From NCBI GenBank assembly GCA_045646925.1, contig JAZRLQ010000086.1:1-24656 (forward strand): 24,656 bases of DNA. The letters run 5' to 3'. A program made the position numbers and the translations under genes. This DNA is from QALR01 sp045646925 (lineage in GTDB: Bacteria; Bacillota; Clostridia; Oscillospirales; CAG-272). Each line of letters begins with the position of its first letter. Positions within the stretch are counted from its first letter, which is position 1. Positions 1-7,991 of this stretch are shown here, piece after piece. The notes beneath the pieces are model-generated. The model did not search any database and had not been told where the DNA came from. It saw only the letters and a list, made by a program, of their open reading frames with translations.

Positions 1-474
1 ATCGACCCTGTTCGTCCCTGCATCGATACGAGCGGTAACTACCACGTCGTTACGGATATCTACGATATTCACGACTATAATCAGAACGTCGAGGTATATC
101 GCGAACGCTACGCATCTATTACCGACACCGAGATCTTCGAAAACTATGGAAAGCGCCAGAAATATAACGGCAAGCCCTACTTCATCAGTGAATACGGCGG
201 CATCAAATGGGCAGCGCAGATGGAAAACTCCGTCACCAGCTGGGGCTACGGCAATTCTCCCAAGTCCGTCGAGGAATACGTCGAGCGTTACGTCGGACTC
301 ACCGACACCCTCATCAACACACCCAAGGTATGCGGACTTTGCTACACGCAGCTTTATGACGTTGAGCAGGAACAGAACGGTATCTACTATTTCGACCGCA
401 CGCCCAAGTTCTCCGAAGAAGTCATGGATCAGCTTGCAGCCGTCATGAAGCAGAAGGCGGCAATCGAAGACTAA
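1..474 (+). CDS. GH2-family glycosidase, C-terminal fragment (5' end outside window)
   Basis: The open frame runs in from the left edge and encodes the last 157 residues. It looks like the end of the catalytic TIM barrel of a family 2 glycoside hydrolase (beta-galactosidase/beta-glucuronidase type). The string KPYFISEYGG around fragment residues 58-67 fits the conserved nucleophile region, with Glu64 as the likely nucleophile. The DIYDIHDY segment at residues 19-26 is also typical of GH2 enzymes. The protein stops soon after the barrel, so it carries no C-terminal accessory domain. Export cannot be judged because the N-terminus is missing. It probably ends a sugar-utilisation unit lying to the left. 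The family assignment is fairly sure; the substrate is not known. Confidence 0.8.
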   Translation: MDPVRPCIDTSGNYHVVTDIYDIHDYNQNVEVYRERYASITDTEIFENYGKRQKYNGKPYFISEYGGIKWAAQMENSVTSWGYGNSPKSVEEYVERYVGLTDTLINTPKVCGLCYTQLYDVEQEQNGIYYFDRTPKFSEEVMDQLAAVMKQKAAIED

Positions 475-479
475 CGGAG

Positions 480-660
480 TGTGGATAACTCAAGCGAGCT
501 TCTTTTCACAAAATTGTGGAAAACCATGTTCGTTTCTTCGTGAAATCCCTTGTATTTGCTGTTGAAAACTTGGTGGAAAAGTGGAATACTGCTTTTCCGT
601 CCGTACAAGTCGGAATTTCCCACAACTTTTTCAACCGTATGTGGAAAATCTTGTGGGAAA
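480..660. repeat. Cluster of six DnaA-box-like 9-mers
   Basis: Six 9-mers resembling the DnaA box (TTATCCACA or TTTTCCACA on one strand) lie within 181 bases. TGTGGATAA at 480-488 is a perfect reverse-strand box. TGTGGAAAA occurs at 515-523 and 640-648, GGTGGAAAA at 572-580, TTTCCCACA at 616-624 and TGTGGGAAA at 652-660. The last two form an inverted pair. The stretch lies after the GH2 stop and before a terminator, so it is probably also transcribed as a 3' UTR. No dnaA, dnaN or other replication gene is visible nearby. I see no convincing gene in the 485-base gap from 475 to 959, and nothing recognisable in 725-880. Confidence 0.5.
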
Positions 661-682
661 TACACAGTTTCATCAACGTAAC

Positions 683-723
683 AAAACGCCTCGTCGGGCA
701 GTGATCCCGACGGGGCGTTTTTT
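683..723 (+). terminator. Rho-independent terminator
   Basis: A 16-bp stem with one G-U type pair (arms 683-698 and 706-721, core CGTCGGG/CCCGACG) has a seven-base loop and a run of six T at 718-723. It probably ends the GH2 transcript about 210 bases after its stop codon. Confidence 0.85.
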
Positions 724-889
724 GCTTCCGATCGGATGATAGGGAATATTATATCCGTGACAAGCATAGGGATAAAGCAGAAATCGTCTCTGATATGATC
801 ATCATGTCCAAATTTGGAGTTCTCCATTTATAAAATTCGATGTTTCTCTATATTTTTTTACAAAATTTCAAAAGTCATTTTAAAAATAG

Positions 890-918
890 TAGACAAATGT
901 GTATTTTTATGGTATAAT
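890..918 (+). promoter_or_regulatory. Sigma-A promoter of the first acyltransferase gene
   Basis: TAGACA (890-895), a 17-base spacer and TATAAT (913-918), with an extended -10 TG at 910-911. A GGAGG ribosome binding site follows at 946-950, nine bases before the ATG at 960. Confidence 0.75.
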
Positions 919-959
919 ATTAAATATATGCAAAAATATGTAATCGGAGGTAACTCAAT

Positions 960-2228
960 ATGGCTATCGCCAATGAACAGAAAATAAAATCCGAAAAAGC
1001 ATCGGAGCAGAAAAAGCAAAAGAAAGAAGAAACGTGGCTGAAGCCTCGTCATAAGGTTGTCAGAAACATCGTCGCTTGCGCGATCGGTCCCTACTCCGCA
1101 TGGAAATACGGCGTAAAGGCAGAAAAATTCAAGGAACAGAACGGACGTCAGTATCTGGTTCTTTTCAATCACCAGACGGCTTTCGACCAGTTTTTCGTCG
1201 GCGCGTCCTTTGACGGCCCGATCTATTATCTTGCGACCGAGGATATCTTCTCGAAAGGCTGGGTATCTTCTCTGATTCGTTATCTCGTCGCGCCCATTCC
1301 GATCAAAAAACAGACCTCCGATATCCGCGCCATCAAAAATTGTCTGCGCGTGGCAAAAGAGGGTGGCACGATCGCTCTCGCGCCCGAAGGCAACCGTACA
1401 TATAGCGGAAAAACGGAATTCATGCTTCCCACCATCGCGTTCCTTGCAAAAAAGCTCGGACTCCCCATCGCGATCTACCGCATCGAAGGCGGCTACGGCG
1501 TACATCCCCGCTGGAGCGACGTTGTGCGTAAGGGCTCCATGCGCGGATACGTTGCGCAGGTGATCGAGCCCGAAGAATATCAGAAGATGACCACCGACGA
1601 GCTTTTCGCCGTCATCAAGGAAGGTCTTTACGTCAACGAAGCCAACGCGGATCATGAATTTTTCCACAACAAACGCGCGGAATATCTGGAAAGAGCCATC
1701 TACGTTTGCCCCGATTGCGGACTCTCCACCTTCGAATCCAACGGAAACGAGATCGAATGCATGAGCTGTCATAAAAAGATCTCCTATGAAACGACAACGG
1801 AGCTGAAGGGTGTCGGATTCGATTTCCCCTTCCGTTTCGTCAACGACTGGTACGAATATCAGCAGAATTTCGTTCGCAATCTCGATCTCGAAAAATATAC
1901 GCAGGAGCCGATGTACCGCGAAAGCGCAAGCGTATCCGAGGTCATCGTATACAAGGACAAGATCCTCATGGAAAAGACCGCCGATATCGCTCTTTACGGC
2001 GACCGTATCACGATCAACGAGGGCAAAGAAAACGAAATGCTCTTCCCCTTCGCGAGCACCTCTGCCGTCACCGTTCTCGGAAAGAACAAGCTCAATATCT
2101 ATTTTGACGGAAAGATCTATCAGCTCAAGGGAAGCCCCCGTTTCAACGCTTTGAAATACGTCAATATCTTCAACCGATTCAAAAATATCGAAAAAGGAGA
2201 TCCTCATGGAGAATTTTTGGGATTATAA
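960..2228 (+). CDS. PlsC-like acyltransferase with internal zinc ribbon
   Basis: This 422-residue protein has a lysine/glutamate-rich N-terminus (about 1-30) and then an acyltransferase domain of the 1-acyl-glycerol-3-phosphate acyltransferase superfamily. The HX4D motif is NHQTAFD (His71, Asp76), and the second motif is PEGNRTYSG around Glu143. A four-cysteine ribbon follows (CPDC at 250-253, CMSC at 267-270), then about 150 residues of mostly beta-like sequence of unknown role. Family knowledge suggests acyl transfer to a lysophospholipid or related acceptor at the inner membrane face. Ordinary PlsC proteins are about 200-250 residues, so the ribbon and C-terminal part are additions. The start is set by GGAGG nine bases upstream. 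The 3' end overlaps the next gene by 23 bases. A paralogue with the same layout lies on the minus strand at 20637-21932. Confidence 0.85.
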   Translation: MAIANEQKIKSEKASEQKKQKKEETWLKPRHKVVRNIVACAIGPYSAWKYGVKAEKFKEQNGRQYLVLFNHQTAFDQFFVGASFDGPIYYLATEDIFSKGWVSSLIRYLVAPIPIKKQTSDIRAIKNCLRVAKEGGTIALAPEGNRTYSGKTEFMLPTIAFLAKKLGLPIAIYRIEGGYGVHPRWSDVVRKGSMRGYVAQVIEPEEYQKMTTDELFAVIKEGLYVNEANADHEFFHNKRAEYLERAIYVCPDCGLSTFESNGNEIECMSCHKKISYETTTELKGVGFDFPFRFVNDWYEYQQNFVRNLDLEKYTQEPMYRESASVSEVIVYKDKILMEKTADIALYGDRITINEGKENEMLFPFASTSAVTVLGKNKLNIYFDGKIYQLKGSPRFNALKYVNIFNRFKNIEKGDPHGEFLGL

Positions 2229-3597
2229 GGTTTGGGGAACGATCAATCTGGTTGCAGTTCTGCTTCTCAGCTTGCTCGCCGCCAATATGTTAAAAAGAAA
2301 AATTCCTTTTTTGGAAAAATCACTGATTCCGACCTCCGTACTCGGCGGAACCATTTTGCTCACGATCGCGGGCTTTTACGACCTCGTCGCAAAAACGCCG
2401 ATGTTTGAAACGAAGTTCTTCGCAGAAAGCGGCTATCAGACACTCGAGGTCATCACGTATCATACGCTCGCGCTCGGTCTGATCGCATCGACCTTCAAAA
2501 GCTCAAAGGGAAAGCTGTCGAAGCAACGCGCAAATGAAATTTTCAACACGGGCGTGACCACCGTTTCCACTTATCTTTTGCAGGGCTTCGTCGGCATGGG
2601 AATCACCATTCTCGTCGCAATGATGATCAAGGACTTCTTCCCTGCGAGTGGTCTCCTCGTCGCGTTCGGCTTCGGTCAGGGCACGGGACAAGCAATGAAC
2701 TACGGTAATATCTACGAATTGGAGCACGGCTTCGTCGGCGGCAAAACCTTCGGTCTGACCATCGCGGCAGTCGGATTCCTTTGCGCAAGCTTCGGCGGCG
2801 TTATTCATTTGCAGATCCTTAAGCGCAAAAAGAAAATCTCCGTTTCCAGATCAACCTCTGGCAACGAAGAGCTTTTCATGGCGGACATTATCCAAACGAA
2901 AAACGAGATCCCCATGCAAGGCAGCATGGACAAGATCACCTTCGAAGTGGCGTTCGTCATGATCGCTTATCTGATCACGTATCTCATTATCTTCTGGCTC
3001 GGCGTATTGCTTCCCGGAATGCGCTCCGTTATTTACGGCTTCAATTTCCTCGTCGGCGTGCTTTCCGCCATGCTGATCAAGCAGGCGCTGAAGCTCCTGC
3101 ACAAATTCTCCATTTCCAAGAGAGAGTATATCAACGACTTTCTGATGACGCGTATCAGCAATTTCTTCTTCGACCTCATGGTCGTTGCGGGAATCGCCGC
3201 GATCCGTCTCGGTATTCTCAAAAATTACTGGGGCATTATGGTCATCCTCGGTCTTGCAGGTTTCATTGTTACATATTTTTATAACCGCATCGTTGCAAAG
3301 GTGCTGTTCCCCGCGTATTGCGAAGAGCAGTTCATGATGATGTACGGTATGCTCACGGGCACGGCAAGCACGGGTACGATTCTGCTCCGCGAGATCGACG
3401 GTGAATTCCAAACGCCCGCGGCGGACAATATGGTATATCAGAACTTCCCCGCCATCGTTTTCGGCTTCCCACTCATGATCCTTGCGACGCTCGCGCCGAA
3501 AAAACCGATTCTGACGTTCGCGATCCTGATTGGATTCTATCTTGTCATGAACGTCATCCTCTTCCGAAGCTTCATTTTCAAAAAGCGCAAAAAATAA
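2206..3597 (+). CDS. Sodium/glutamate symporter, GltS family
   Basis: A 463-residue integral membrane protein with about ten to twelve hydrophobic segments in two halves separated by a charged loop (about 205-245). Each half carries a glycine/threonine-rich re-entrant-type motif: GFGQGTGQAMNYGN at about 155-168 and MLTGTASTGTILLRE at about 382-396. These match the paired pore loops known from GltS carriers, and the length fits the family. It probably imports glutamate or a related carboxylate with sodium, but the substrate is inferred from the family only. The gene starts inside the acyltransferase gene, 23 bases before that gene's end, with ribosome binding site AAGGAG nine bases or so upstream. 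The two are therefore very likely co-transcribed and may be translationally coupled, although a functional link is not obvious. Confidence 0.85.
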   Translation: MENFWDYKVWGTINLVAVLLLSLLAANMLKRKIPFLEKSLIPTSVLGGTILLTIAGFYDLVAKTPMFETKFFAESGYQTLEVITYHTLALGLIASTFKSSKGKLSKQRANEIFNTGVTTVSTYLLQGFVGMGITILVAMMIKDFFPASGLLVAFGFGQGTGQAMNYGNIYELEHGFVGGKTFGLTIAAVGFLCASFGGVIHLQILKRKKKISVSRSTSGNEELFMADIIQTKNEIPMQGSMDKITFEVAFVMIAYLITYLIIFWLGVLLPGMRSVIYGFNFLVGVLSAMLIKQALKLLHKFSISKREYINDFLMTRISNFFFDLMVVAGIAAIRLGILKNYWGIMVILGLAGFIVTYFYNRIVAKVLFPAYCEEQFMMMYGMLTGTASTGTILLREIDGEFQTPAADNMVYQNFPAIVFGFPLMILATLAPKKPILTFAILIGFYLVMNVILFRSFIFKKRKK

Positions 3598-3610
3598 CTT
3601 TTCCGTTATC

Positions 3611-3643
3611 ATGAACCGACGAATTTTCGTCGGTTCATTTTTT
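3611..3643 (+). terminator. Rho-independent terminator after the symporter gene
   Basis: The inverted repeat has arms 3611-3623 and 3626-3638 (core GAACCGACGAA), followed by six T at 3638-3643. It ends the acyltransferase-symporter transcript. Confidence 0.9.
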
Positions 3644-3646
3644 CTA

Positions 3647-3675
3647 TTGTTTGAAACGGATTTTTGTGGTATAAT
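3647..3675 (+). promoter_or_regulatory. Sigma-A promoter of the HAD phosphatase gene
   Basis: TTGTTT (3647-3652), a 17-base spacer and TATAAT (3670-3675), with TG of an extended -10 at 3667-3668. It starts just after the preceding terminator. Confidence 0.75.
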
Positions 3676-3706
3676 GATAACAAGATGAAAAGGAGGCGCT
3701 GACACG

Positions 3707-4537
3707 ATGAAAAACAGAACCTTATATATAACCGATTTGGACGGAACGCTTTTGCGAAAGGACCAGAGCATTTCGCAATGGACTGTCGACACGATCAACG
3801 CAATGACCGAAAAGGGCTTGCTTTTCTCCTTCGCCACCGCGAGATCGTACGCTACCGCGGGCAAACTGACGAAAAAAATACACTTTCGCCTTCCCGTCAT
3901 CGTTTTCAACGGAACGTTTATTCTGGAGCCGAATAGCCGGAAACGCTTGCTCTCCAATATATTTACATCCTCTGAGACGGACACGATCCTGAATGCACTG
4001 CTCGGAAGAAAGCTTTCCCCCGTCGTCAACGCATTCATGGCAGACAAAGAGAAATTCTCCTATCTCAAGGACGAGATCACGCCCGGCATCCGTAATTTCC
4101 TCGAGCAGAGAAAAGGCGATATCCGCAACCGTCCCGTTTCAGATCCAAGAGATCTGTATCAGGGAGAGGTCTTTCACGTCGTTTGCATCGACGATGAGGA
4201 AAAACTTCTTCCCGTTTACAACGAGCTTAAAAACGATTTCGCCTGCGTTCTGTTCCGCGATATTTACGATGACGCCACGTGGCTGGAGATCCATCCGAAA
4301 AACGCCTCGAAAGCCAACGCGATCCTCGCATTGAAGGAAATGCTCGGATGTGATAAGATCGTCTGCTTCGGAGACGGGAAAAACGACGTATCCATGTTTG
4401 AGCTTGCCGACGAGTGTTATGCCGTCGCTAACGCCGAGCCCGAGCTGAAGACGATTGCAACCGCAATCATTGAAAGCAACGAAGCCGACGGTGTTGCAAA
4501 ATGGCTATCGGCAAACGCGAAAATTGAGAAAATTTAA
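3707..4537 (+). CDS. Cof-type HAD-IIB phosphatase
   Basis: A 276-residue haloacid-dehalogenase-superfamily hydrolase. Motif I is TDLDGTLL with the nucleophile Asp10 and general acid/base Asp12. Motif II is likely in SFATARS (about 41-47). The motif III lysine is likely Lys202, and motif IV is GDGKND (222-227), which binds magnesium. The large cap between motifs II and III and the total length fit the IIB (Cof/YidA) group, cytoplasmic enzymes that dephosphorylate sugar phosphates or other small phosphometabolites. The actual substrate cannot be told from sequence. The start is supported by AGGAGG about ten bases upstream and by its own promoter. No strong terminator follows, but the next gene has its own promoter. 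Confidence 0.9.
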   Translation: MKNRTLYITDLDGTLLRKDQSISQWTVDTINAMTEKGLLFSFATARSYATAGKLTKKIHFRLPVIVFNGTFILEPNSRKRLLSNIFTSSETDTILNALLGRKLSPVVNAFMADKEKFSYLKDEITPGIRNFLEQRKGDIRNRPVSDPRDLYQGEVFHVVCIDDEEKLLPVYNELKNDFACVLFRDIYDDATWLEIHPKNASKANAILALKEMLGCDKIVCFGDGKNDVSMFELADECYAVANAEPELKTIATAIIESNEADGVAKWLSANAKIEKI

Positions 4538-4608
4538 CGAAAGCGGTCAGAAAAAGATATTTCTGCTTGGCTACAACCGAAAATTTCTTCTCAAAACAAA
4601 AAACACAA

Positions 4609-4636
4609 TTGCAAAAAATCCATTTTATGATATAAT
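4609..4636 (+). promoter_or_regulatory. Sigma-A promoter of the YwaF-like gene
   Basis: TTGCAA (4609-4614), a 16-base spacer and TATAAT (4631-4636), with extended -10 TGA directly before it. The ribosome binding site AAAGAGG lies at 4688-4694. Confidence 0.7.
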
Positions 4637-4700
4637 GATACGTAATAATCGTTCGACATTCCGACCGATTGAATGATAATATGACAGAAAGAGGTTTTTT

Positions 4701-5432
4701 ATGACTTGGGGTAGTTTTGGCATCGTCCATATCGCATCCTTGATTTTGGGTGTAGGTTTGATCATCGGTCTGTATTTTCTTTTGAAACAGTTCTCCGCGA
4801 AGGTTCAGACCATCGTTCTCGGCATTCTTTCCTTTGCAGGAATCGGCGCGATCATCTTCAATCTTCTCATGTGGGGTTCTCCCATCGAATATTTGCCGTT
4901 CCACCTTTGTTCCCTCACCGCAATGGTTTTGCCCTTTGCCGTATGGACAAGAAGCAAGGCGTTGAACAATCTTCTTTTGTTCTGGGGACTCGGCGCTTTG
5001 ATGGCTCTGATCGTGAACACCGCGCAAGCCAATTTTGAAATTTGCAGTTGGACCTTCGTATTTTATTATTTCCCTCATCTACTGGAAATGGGAATTCCCG
5101 TTCTCATGTTCTGTCTCGGACTCGTCAAGAGAGATATGAAATGCATCATCTCCACCGTCAGCATTACGCTCGTTGTTTATACGATCGTTCATTTCATCAA
5201 CGTCGCATTGAATCGCTATTGCGTAGAAAATGAAATTCTGGACTGGGCAGGAAATGTAGTTCAGGTGAACTATATGTATTCCATCAAACCGGAAAATCCG
5301 CTTTTGCAGTTGTTTTACAACATCATTCCCCATTCTTATTGGTATATGCTTCTTTGCGTACCGATCATCGTTCTGTATCTCAGCGCGATTTACGGAAAAC
5401 AGATCGTCGCATTTTTGAAGAAAAAGGATTGA
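4701..5432 (+). CDS. YwaF-like integral membrane protein
   Basis: A 243-residue, strongly hydrophobic protein with about seven predicted membrane spans. The conserved-looking segment YLPFHLCSLTAM (about residues 64-75), a second histidine-bearing segment (YYFPHLLEMGIP, about 122-133) and PHSYWYM near the C-terminus resemble the TIGR02206/YwaF family of Firmicutes, related to eukaryotic TMEM164. TMEM164 has been reported as an acyltransferase in ether-lipid metabolism; the bacterial members have no established role that I know of. The gene is transcribed alone between its own promoter and a strong terminator. Family membership is judged from pattern and length, not from a search. Confidence 0.7.
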   Translation: MTWGSFGIVHIASLILGVGLIIGLYFLLKQFSAKVQTIVLGILSFAGIGAIIFNLLMWGSPIEYLPFHLCSLTAMVLPFAVWTRSKALNNLLLFWGLGALMALIVNTAQANFEICSWTFVFYYFPHLLEMGIPVLMFCLGLVKRDMKCIISTVSITLVVYTIVHFINVALNRYCVENEILDWAGNVVQVNYMYSIKPENPLLQLFYNIIPHSYWYMLLCVPIIVLYLSAIYGKQIVAFLKKKD

Positions 5433-5442
5433 TCCATTCTAT

Positions 5443-5475
5443 GACCTTCTTCCGAGGAAGAAGGTCTTTTCTTTT
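5443..5475 (+). terminator. Rho-independent terminator after the YwaF-like gene
   Basis: A perfect 11-bp stem (GACCTTCTTCC at 5443-5453 with GGAAGAAGGTC at 5456-5466) is followed by a T-rich tail. Confidence 0.9.
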
Positions 5476-5513
5476 TGCCTCATATTCTTTGTCGGGTTTA
5501 TTTGCATTTGGTA

Positions 5514-5542
5514 TGGACAATCATTCTCAATTGTGGTATAAT
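5514..5542 (+). promoter_or_regulatory. Promoter of the GH39-like unit with an overlapping inverted repeat
   Basis: TGGACA (5514-5519), a 17-base spacer and TATAAT (5537-5542), with extended -10 TGG. An inverted repeat of the form GGACAAT-N8-ATTGTGG (5515-5536) overlaps the -35 and fills the spacer. A very similar repeat lies beside the promoter of the lipid kinase gene at 16771, which suggests a repressor site. Confidence 0.7.
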
Positions 5543-5593
5543 ATGGACGATAGCATGGAATCCATTTCAGATATGCAAAGGAGAAAAGCCACC

Positions 5594-6946
5594 ATGGACA
5601 AAATAACGGTTGATTTTTCGAAAAAATGCGGCAAGGTCAAGCCCATGCACAGTGTCAACAACGGTCCCGTCTACAAATTCGCGGACGATCAGCGCATAAC
5701 GAACATCGACGCCTACACGGCGGCGGGCATACCCTTCGCAAGAACGCACGACGCGTCCTTTTACGATATATACGGAGGCGAGCATATCGTGGACGTCAAT
5801 ATGATATTCACGGATTTTTCAAAGGATCCGACTGACCCCGCTTCGTACGATTTCACGCTTACGGACGAATATCTGCAGGTCATCGAAAGGGGCAGAGCGA
5901 AGGTTTTCTACCGTTTGGGCTCCAAGATCGAGCATTGGCAAAAAAAATATAATACGCTCCCTCCTCCCGATTTCAAAAAATGGGCGATCGTCTGCGAGCA
6001 TATCATCCGCCACTATACAGAGGGCTGGGCAGACGGCTTCTATATGGACATTCCATATTGGGAAATCTGGAACGAGCCCGATCTTGACGAGGATGATTCC
6101 AATCACAAGCGTTGCTGGGGCGGTACGGCAACGGAATTTTTCGAGCTTTTTCAGATCACCTACAAGCATTTGAAGTCCTGCTTCCCTCATTTGAAGATCG
6201 GCGGTCCTGCTTGCGCGGGATTGAAAAACAAATGGATGCAGCCCTTTTTCCAATCTCTGAAGGAAAACGATATCAAACCGGATTTCTTTTCCTGGCATAT
6301 GTACACCAACACCGTCGAGGAAATGCGCAGACAGATCCGTCTTGCGCGAGAGAGACTCGACAAGGCCGGTCTGCACGAGACGGAAAGCATTCTGAACGAA
6401 TGGAATTACGTCAAGGGATGGCTTGAAAACGATTGGGTCTACTCCTTGAAGACCATGAAAAATCTGAAGGGCTCTTCTTTTATCGCCTCGACGATCTGTA
6501 TGGCTCTGTACGAGCCCCTCGATCATCTCATGTTCTACGACGCCCGTCCGTGCGCCATGAATAGCCTTTTCAATACCGATTTCGTATTTGAATGTCTGAA
6601 GGGATATTATCCGTTCTATATGTTCAATCAGCTCTATACGCAGGATCACGCCGTTTCCGTGGAGCTTGACGGCGAAGATGTCTGGGCCGCGGCCGCCGCA
6701 GGCAGTGAGCAGAATCTCATGCTCTCCTATTATAACGACGACACGAGCGTCATCGAAAAAACGATCTCGATCGAATTCAAAAACGTGGCGAACGCCGACA
6801 AGATCCGTTTGCAATATTACTGTCTCGACGAAAATCACGATTGCGAGCTTATCCGCGAAGAGATCTTTTCCGGAAACGATTTCTCCGCCTATCTCAAAAT
6901 GTCTCTTTACAGCACGTATCTCTTAAAAATATCCCCCATCAATTGA
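5594..6946 (+). CDS. GH39-like (clan GH-A) glycoside hydrolase
   Basis: A 450-residue TIM-barrel glycosidase. EIWNEPD (157-163) contains the clan GH-A Asn-Glu-Pro acid/base with Glu161. ILNEWNY (266-272) supplies the likely nucleophile Glu269. The spacing of about 108 residues and the overall length resemble GH39 beta-xylosidases, but GH30, GH51 or another GH-A family is possible. There is no signal peptide, so it probably acts in the cytoplasm on imported oligosaccharides. The residues after about 370 look like a beta-sandwich tail. The frame is open upstream to 5339, but that part covers the terminator and promoter; AAAGGAG at 5577-5583 supports the ATG at 5594. It is followed after 14 bases by the DUF4838-like gene, so the two form one unit. 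Confidence 0.8.
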   Translation: MDKITVDFSKKCGKVKPMHSVNNGPVYKFADDQRITNIDAYTAAGIPFARTHDASFYDIYGGEHIVDVNMIFTDFSKDPTDPASYDFTLTDEYLQVIERGRAKVFYRLGSKIEHWQKKYNTLPPPDFKKWAIVCEHIIRHYTEGWADGFYMDIPYWEIWNEPDLDEDDSNHKRCWGGTATEFFELFQITYKHLKSCFPHLKIGGPACAGLKNKWMQPFFQSLKENDIKPDFFSWHMYTNTVEEMRRQIRLARERLDKAGLHETESILNEWNYVKGWLENDWVYSLKTMKNLKGSSFIASTICMALYEPLDHLMFYDARPCAMNSLFNTDFVFECLKGYYPFYMFNQLYTQDHAVSVELDGEDVWAAAAAGSEQNLMLSYYNDDTSVIEKTISIEFKNVANADKIRLQYYCLDENHDCELIREEIFSGNDFSAYLKMSLYSTYLLKISPIN

Positions 6947-6960
6947 GAAAGGATTTTATT

Positions 6961-7932
6961 ATGAAGATCAACACAGCCTCTTTACTCGTACACCCCGAAG
7001 AATTCAGCCGCGAGTGGATCGATCGTTGCGTGGAAGCAGGGATTCCCACGATCTCTCTGCACCCCGTCGGCGGATTCCGTTCTCCGCTTACGATGAAAGC
7101 CATGCTTGAACGTCTGGAAACGCCCGAATACCGTCTTTTGTTGGACGAAGCGGCAGAAAAAGGACTTCAGATCGAATATGAAATGCACGCGGCGCGCTAC
7201 TTCCTGCCTGCATCGGAATTTGAAAATCACCCCGAATGGTTCCGCATGAACGAAAACGGCGAACGCACGCCCAAGCTGAACCTCTGCGCCTCCAACGAGG
7301 AAGCGCTTGACTTCGTCGCGAAGCGCGCGGCGGAAGCGGCAAGCAAGCTTTACCGCTCCACGCATCGATATTTCTTCTGGCTCGACGACGCGCACGACGC
7401 GTTCTGTCACTGTCCCAAATGCTCGAAATATTCGGCGTCCGATCAGCAAATGATCATCATGAACCGCATTCTGAAGGAGTTGAAGAAGATCGATCCCGAA
7501 GCAACGCTTGCATACCTTGCGTATTTCGAAACCCTCACGCCGCCCGAAAAGATCAAGCCCGACGAAGGAATCTTTTTGGAATACGCGCCCATCGACCGCG
7601 ACCACCATATCCCGCTTTCACAAGCAGGAAACGAAAAGAATACGAGTCAGAACAAATACATCAAGGAGCTGATCGAAACGTTCGGCGCAGACACGGCGAA
7701 GGTGCTGGACTACTGGCTGGACAATTCCCTCTTCTCCAATTGGACGAAGCCCCCGAAGCCTCTCGTTGCCGATGAAAAGGTCATTCACGACGACTTCGAT
7801 TATTACAGCAATCTCGGCTTCAAGGACATCTCCTGCTTCGCCTGCTACCTCGGCGCAGATTACGTCGAGCTTCACGGAGAACCCGATATCTCCGCGTTCG
7901 CAAAGGCTTATCACCGCTTGAAAAACGAATAA
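6961..7932 (+). CDS. DUF4838-like protein, putative carbohydrate-active enzyme
   Basis: A 323-residue protein without a signal peptide. The segment HPEWFRMNENG (90-100), the later LCASNEEA, and the CHCPKC motif (149-154) followed by SASDQQM are typical of DUF4838 proteins, which often occur in polysaccharide-use loci and have a barrel related to glycosidase families. The activity of this group is not established to my knowledge. The three cysteines Cys149, Cys151 and Cys154 could bind a metal. The start at 6961 is preceded by AAAGGA. The gene lies 14 bases after the GH39-like gene and before a strong terminator, so the two proteins probably act on the same sugar. The long upstream extension of this frame overlaps the GH39-like gene and is not credible. 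Confidence 0.7.
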   Translation: MKINTASLLVHPEEFSREWIDRCVEAGIPTISLHPVGGFRSPLTMKAMLERLETPEYRLLLDEAAEKGLQIEYEMHAARYFLPASEFENHPEWFRMNENGERTPKLNLCASNEEALDFVAKRAAEAASKLYRSTHRYFFWLDDAHDAFCHCPKCSKYSASDQQMIIMNRILKELKKIDPEATLAYLAYFETLTPPEKIKPDEGIFLEYAPIDRDHHIPLSQAGNEKNTSQNKYIKELIETFGADTAKVLDYWLDNSLFSNWTKPPKPLVADEKVIHDDFDYYSNLGFKDISCFACYLGADYVELHGEPDISAFAKAYHRLKNE

Positions 7933-7941
7933 CACCGACAA

Positions 7942-7977
7942 AAAACGCAAGAGCGGAAATTTCTGCTCTTGCGTTTT
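7942..7977. terminator. Bidirectional terminator between convergent genes
   Basis: A long stem (about 17 pairs, core ACGCAAGAGC with GCTCTTGCGT, arms starting 7942 and ending 7977) is flanked by A and T runs. It can stop the DUF4838-like unit on the plus strand and the SPFH gene, whose stop is at 7992, on the minus strand. Confidence 0.85.
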
Positions 7978-7991
7978 CATTTTGTCTGAAC

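Noticed and set aside
516..704. 62-codon plus frame in the same gap
   Set aside because: It overlaps the DnaA-box cluster and ends inside the terminator. No ribosome binding site is visible.
471..827. 118-codon minus frame in the gap after the GH2 gene
   Set aside because: It runs through the terminator hairpin, has no ribosome binding site before its start and shows no domain pattern.
858..2207. 449-codon open frame on the minus strand opposite the first acyltransferase
   Set aside because: It has no recognisable motifs. The plus frame has a promoter, ribosome binding site and clear catalytic motifs, so this is a codon-bias shadow.
2851..4047. 398-codon minus frame opposite the symporter and HAD genes
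   Set aside because: It crosses a strong terminator and a promoter and spans two well-supported plus genes.
5339..5593. Upstream extension of the GH39-like frame
   Set aside because: It covers the preceding terminator and the gene's own promoter. The ATG at 5594 has the ribosome binding site.
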